NCBI GenBank assembly: GCA_026770585.1
Contig: MU646371.1
Location: forward strand, 820,631 to 835,800
Direction: 5' to 3'
Origin: Baffinella frigidus
Taxonomy: Eukaryota; Cryptophyceae; Cryptomonadales; Baffinellaceae
Length of the DNA: 15,170 nucleotides
The number at the start of each line of letters is the position of its first letter. Within the stretch, counting starts at the first letter, position 1. The notes under the pieces were generated by a model. The model made no database searches and was not told where the DNA came from. It saw only the letters and a program-made list of their open reading frames with translations. Shown here in pieces: positions 13,457 to 15,170 of the stretch. Both the position numbers and the translations under genes were made by a program.

Positions 13457-13738
13457 GAGGCTGTGCTTGAGCGTGCGGTTTGGTCAAAAGCCGGCCCTAG
13501 GGCTCTTAGTACAGGGGTACCTCGATTGCAAGAAAACGCCTCCCCGTAGGACCCTACTGTAGGCCTATGCCTAGGGCCTTATGGTCGTCCTAGGGGGGTG
13601 ACGTTTTCTTGTAATCGAGGTACCCCTGTAGCGCGTCTGTTGTACGAGACCAAGGGCATATCGCAGTCCTGCAAGTTGTTGTAACAAAAGGTGTTTCCCT
13701 GTCACTCGACTCACGGAGGCGAGGAGCACAAGGTGGCT
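13457..13738 (+). CDS. Possible exon split by a group B MITE, unknown product
   Basis: ATTATGTTCTTACGCAG precedes GAG at 13457. The + frame reads EAVLERAVWSKAGPRALS up to the TA where the MITE 13512-13628 inserted. With the MITE and one TA taken out, the frame stays open after it: SASVVRDQGHIAVLQVVV, then TKGVSLSLDS and on to about 13738. No domain is recognised, and a minus-strand frame is also open here, so this may be chance. On the minus strand CCTGC/GTAAGA near 13465 would be a donor for an ABCG exon, an alternative I cannot exclude. Confidence 0.2.
13512..13628. mobile_element. Group B pogo/Tigger-like MITE, TA TSD
   Basis: CAGGGGTACCTCGATTGCAA, with AGAAAACG, and CGTTTTCTTGTAATCGAGG, with TACCCCTG, are near-perfect complements flanked by TA (13510-13511 and 13629-13630). 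The middle has GACCCTACTGTAGGCCTATG and CCTAGGGGGG, as in the copies at 11828 and 12711. TIR identity is the highest of the four copies, suggesting a recent insertion. Confidence 0.92.
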
Positions 13739-13892
13739 ACCCACCAACCCTCACGGCGTGGGCAAATCGACGATTTTTGGTTTCACGATTTCAAGGGGAA
13801 TTGGAGCCGTTGAAGTCGGATTCCGACTTCAACCCCCTTGAAATCACAAATCGAAAATCGTCGATTTGCCCAAGCCGTGATGGTTTGTGGAC
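13739..13892. mobile_element. Foldback MITE, candidate TSD GGCT
   Basis: The arms TCACGGCGTGGGCAAATCG and CGATTTGCCCAAGCCGTGA (13751-13769 and 13862-13880) pair with one mismatch. Inner parts also pair, closing on GAAGTCGGATTCCGACTTC. Weaker pairing continues outward to ACCCACCAACC/GGTTTGTGGAC, where GGCT is found on both sides (13735-13738 and 13893-13896). ATTGGAGCCGTTGA in the interior recalls the group D element 5650-5821. Confidence 0.75.
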
Positions 13893-14004
13893 GGCTGTTA
13901 CCCTACCCCTCTTGGGATTGTCCCACAAGGGTACCTTGGTTTCCATGACCACGTCCCCCCCTGTGACTCTAAGTAGGGTGGCAAAGACCCTTCCCCACAC
14001 CAAC

Positions 14005-14166
14005 ATGGCCGCCAAGGAACACACTGCAGGCACTGCAGCACTGATAGTTTTAGACTCCAACAATTTTCGTAAACAGTGGTGCTGCTATGCGAACTGTTCC
14101 GTGGGAGAAGAGGGGCCGGATTCCTGTCTGAAGATCAGCCGTATCCGCGCTGGCGCCATCCTTTAG
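14005..14166 (+). CDS. Hypothetical 53-codon ORF with favourable start context
   Basis: CCAACATGGCC is a good eukaryotic initiation context. The frame reads MAAKEHTAGTAALIVLD, then a segment with three cysteines, and ends AGAIL at TAG (14164-14166). It stops exactly where the direct repeat of about 100 bp begins. No family is recognised, and a long minus-strand frame overlaps (13791-14063), so coding is uncertain. Confidence 0.18.
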   Translation: MAAKEHTAGTAALIVLDSNNFRKQWCCYANCSVGEEGPDSCLKISRIRAGAIL

Positions 14167-14612
14167 GTCCTTTAGGTTCTGTTAAATCCCACCCTAGGCG
14201 GACACCGGAACTTATCCTGCAGAAAAGGGCATGCTTCCTTTCGGATCACAACAGGCCCCTTGCTGATTTCACTAGGGCATCTCGAAAACATGACTCCGCT
14301 ACCCCCGTAGAGTCCTGAGGATCGGTGAACAGCAGGACCCTGCCCCTCGGAAGAGGCCCGTAGTAGGAGCCTACGGCGGCGCGTTTTCTTTCACTGTAGA
14401 CTGAGACTGGCGGTGGGAGGGATCGGGGGTCGTATGCGCGAGTCTGTGTGTGTCGTACTGTTCGGAACGTGTGTTTAATTTCAGTTGCCCACCTTGCTCT
14501 CCGGTCACGTGGGCCCTTTAGGTCCGTTGGGTTCTTTTAACTCCCACCATAGGCAGACACCGAAACTTGTTCTGTAGAAAGGCCATGCTTCCTTTCGGAT
14601 CACATCAAGCCC
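14159..14612 (+). repeat. Direct repeat pair of about 100 bp
   Basis: The segments 14159-14260 and 14514-14612 share CCTTTAGGTCC, then GGTTCT, CTCCCACC, AGACACCG and CATGCTTCCTTTCGGATCACA with scattered substitutions and short indels. The space between (14261-14513) has no recognisable gene. It holds one CCTACGG-like motif and a GTGTGTGT-rich stretch. ORFs reading through both copies in the same frame are consequences of the duplication. Confidence 0.75.
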
Positions 14613-14718
14613 CCCTGTACAGAGGATCGCGGCAGAAACTGGCGGTGTGTTGCTTTACACCACAGGAGCGCACGCGCAGGATACTCGTCAGGCCGCAGGG
14701 TCGTGGTGAATACTGGGG

Positions 14719-14813
14719 CTCTGGGGATAAATCTAAATCCCCCCTAGGAGTGGTGGAGTAGTTCGAGTGACTTTACACAAGTCACGTCTCCTAGGGGGGA
14801 TTTATCCCCAGAG
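14719..14813. mobile_element. Foldback with a captured 28-bp minisatellite unit
   Basis: CTCTGGGGATAAAT with CCCCCCTAGGAG on the left (14719-14750, carrying a 6-bp CTAAAT duplication) pairs with CTCCTAGGGGGGATTTATCC and CCAGAG (14788-14813). The loop contains GAGTGACTTTACACAAGTCA, the reverse complement of one unit of the 13136-13303 minisatellite with one extra base. Target duplication is not clear because the right arm runs into the group B copy. Confidence 0.75.
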
Positions 14814-14927
14814 GGGCACCTCGACAAAACGACAATGCATTCCCCGAGGACCCTGCACCAGGCCAATACCTAGAGCTTTGGATTGGTCCTGGGGGGGGGG
14901 GCGTTGTCTGATAGTCGAGGTACCCTG
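14813..14927. mobile_element. Group B pogo/Tigger-like MITE, degraded copy
   Basis: GGGGCACCTCGACAAAACGAC at the left and GTTGTCTGATAGTCGAGGTA then CCCTG at the right are degraded complements. The interior GAGGACCCTGCACCAGGCCAAT and CCTGGGGGGG aligns with the other three copies. The CCTACNGTAGG motif is lost here. The right end merges with a CCCTGAA telomere-like tract, and the left end abuts the foldback arm. Confidence 0.65.
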
Positions 14928-14957
14928 AACCCTGAACCCTGAGCCCTGAACCCTAAA
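14923..14957 (+). repeat. Short CCCTGAA telomere-like tract
   Basis: Four to five units of CCCTGAA/CCCTGAG followed by CCCTAAA, starting within the last bases of the group B element. Confidence 0.75.
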
Positions 14958-15067
14958 TTGCCCGATCGGGCTCTGATTCGTGATGCGTATGGGCTTTGGC
15001 AGATGCTACGATTCGCACAAGTCAGGGCACCCAATGCCTTCTCTCGATGGACCCCTCCTCTCTCTCA
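14955..15067 (+). CDS. Possible exon or ORF fragment, unknown product
   Basis: After the telomere-like tract an open + frame reads KLPDRALIRDAYGLWQMLR, then FAQVRAPNAFSRWTPPLSH, and meets the group C element inserted at 15070. The frame is free of low-complexity sequence and has a protein-like composition, but has no start codon and no recognised family. It may be an exon (an acceptor-like TTTGGCAG occurs inside at 14995-15002) or chance. Confidence 0.22.
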
Positions 15068-15069
15068 TA

Positions 15070-15170
15070 TCCCTTAAGTGACCAGTAGGCTCATACGCCC
15101 TACCGTAGGGCCCTAGGACCTGCCTAGGACCTCTTGCGGGTCAATTTTGACCGGCGGGCCACTTAAGGGA
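15070..15170 (-). mobile_element. Group C MITE, inverted copy at the window edge
   Basis: Begins TCCCTTAAGTGACC after TA (15068-15069) and ends GGGCCACTTAAGGGA at the last base of the window, so the right-hand TA cannot be checked. The reverse complement aligns along its whole length with 12459-12558, including CAAGAGGTC, GGCAGGTC, GGGCCCTAC and GAGCCTACTGG. Confidence 0.85.

Overview
This window looks like nuclear DNA of a eukaryote, most likely an alga or other protist. Four things point there: many interstitial tracts built on CCCTAAA/TTTAGGG and its variant CCCTCAA/TTGAGGG (the plant, algal and dinoflagellate telomere type); long microsatellites; exon-like pieces bounded by pyrimidine-rich CAG acceptors; and one recognisable fragment of a eukaryotic ABCG-type transporter. 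I see no operon, Shine-Dalgarno signal, rRNA, tRNA or CRISPR array. The genus cannot be named from sequence alone.

The window is almost entirely non-coding and is dominated by short palindromic, non-autonomous DNA elements (MITE or foldback type) and minisatellites. I count about 18 long inverted-repeat units of 100-185 bp. Many have intact target-site duplications (TSDs) that can be read directly. Group A has 4-bp TSDs and ends related to TMAT...ATKA: 364-529, 4736-4876, 8102-8280, 8494-8654, 8889-9053, 9190-9329 and 11034-11187. Two further elements also have 4-bp TSDs but different ends (1926-2066, 13739-13892). Group B is pogo/Tigger-like, with CAGGGGTACCTCG ends and TA TSDs: 11828-11944, 12711-12831, 13512-13628 and a fourth copy near 14813-14927. 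Group C has TCCCTTAAGTGGCC ends and TA TSDs: 12459-12558 and 15070-15170. Group D has TA TSDs and GAGC or GAA ends: 5650-5821, 6888-7071 and 10168-10352.

Layout: 1-700 holds a telomere-like tract and two palindromic elements. 700-1500 is mostly unassigned, with one possible exon. 1520-4440 is a mosaic of 21-bp minisatellite blocks, a degenerate array with a unit of about 229 bp, and small palindromes. 4517-4876 holds two foldbacks sharing an inner core. 5131-6011 holds telomere-like arrays interleaved with direct and inverted repeats. 6057-7510 holds tandem repeats and palindromes. 7640-7715 is a possible exon. 7878-9609 is dense in group A elements. 9610-11380 is low in recognisable content apart from two foldbacks and short repeats. 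11384-11614 and 12179-12319 are microsatellites. 11828-15170 is the most gene-like part: a possible last exon on +, the ABCG C-terminal exon on -, possible + exon pieces, and six group B/C elements, one of which interrupts the ABCG exon and one a possible exon.

The genes do not form a visible pathway. The main story is mobile-element biology: related termini with precise duplications, very different interiors, a conserved inner core shared between elements with different ends, and a 21-bp minisatellite that appears to travel as a bounded unit.
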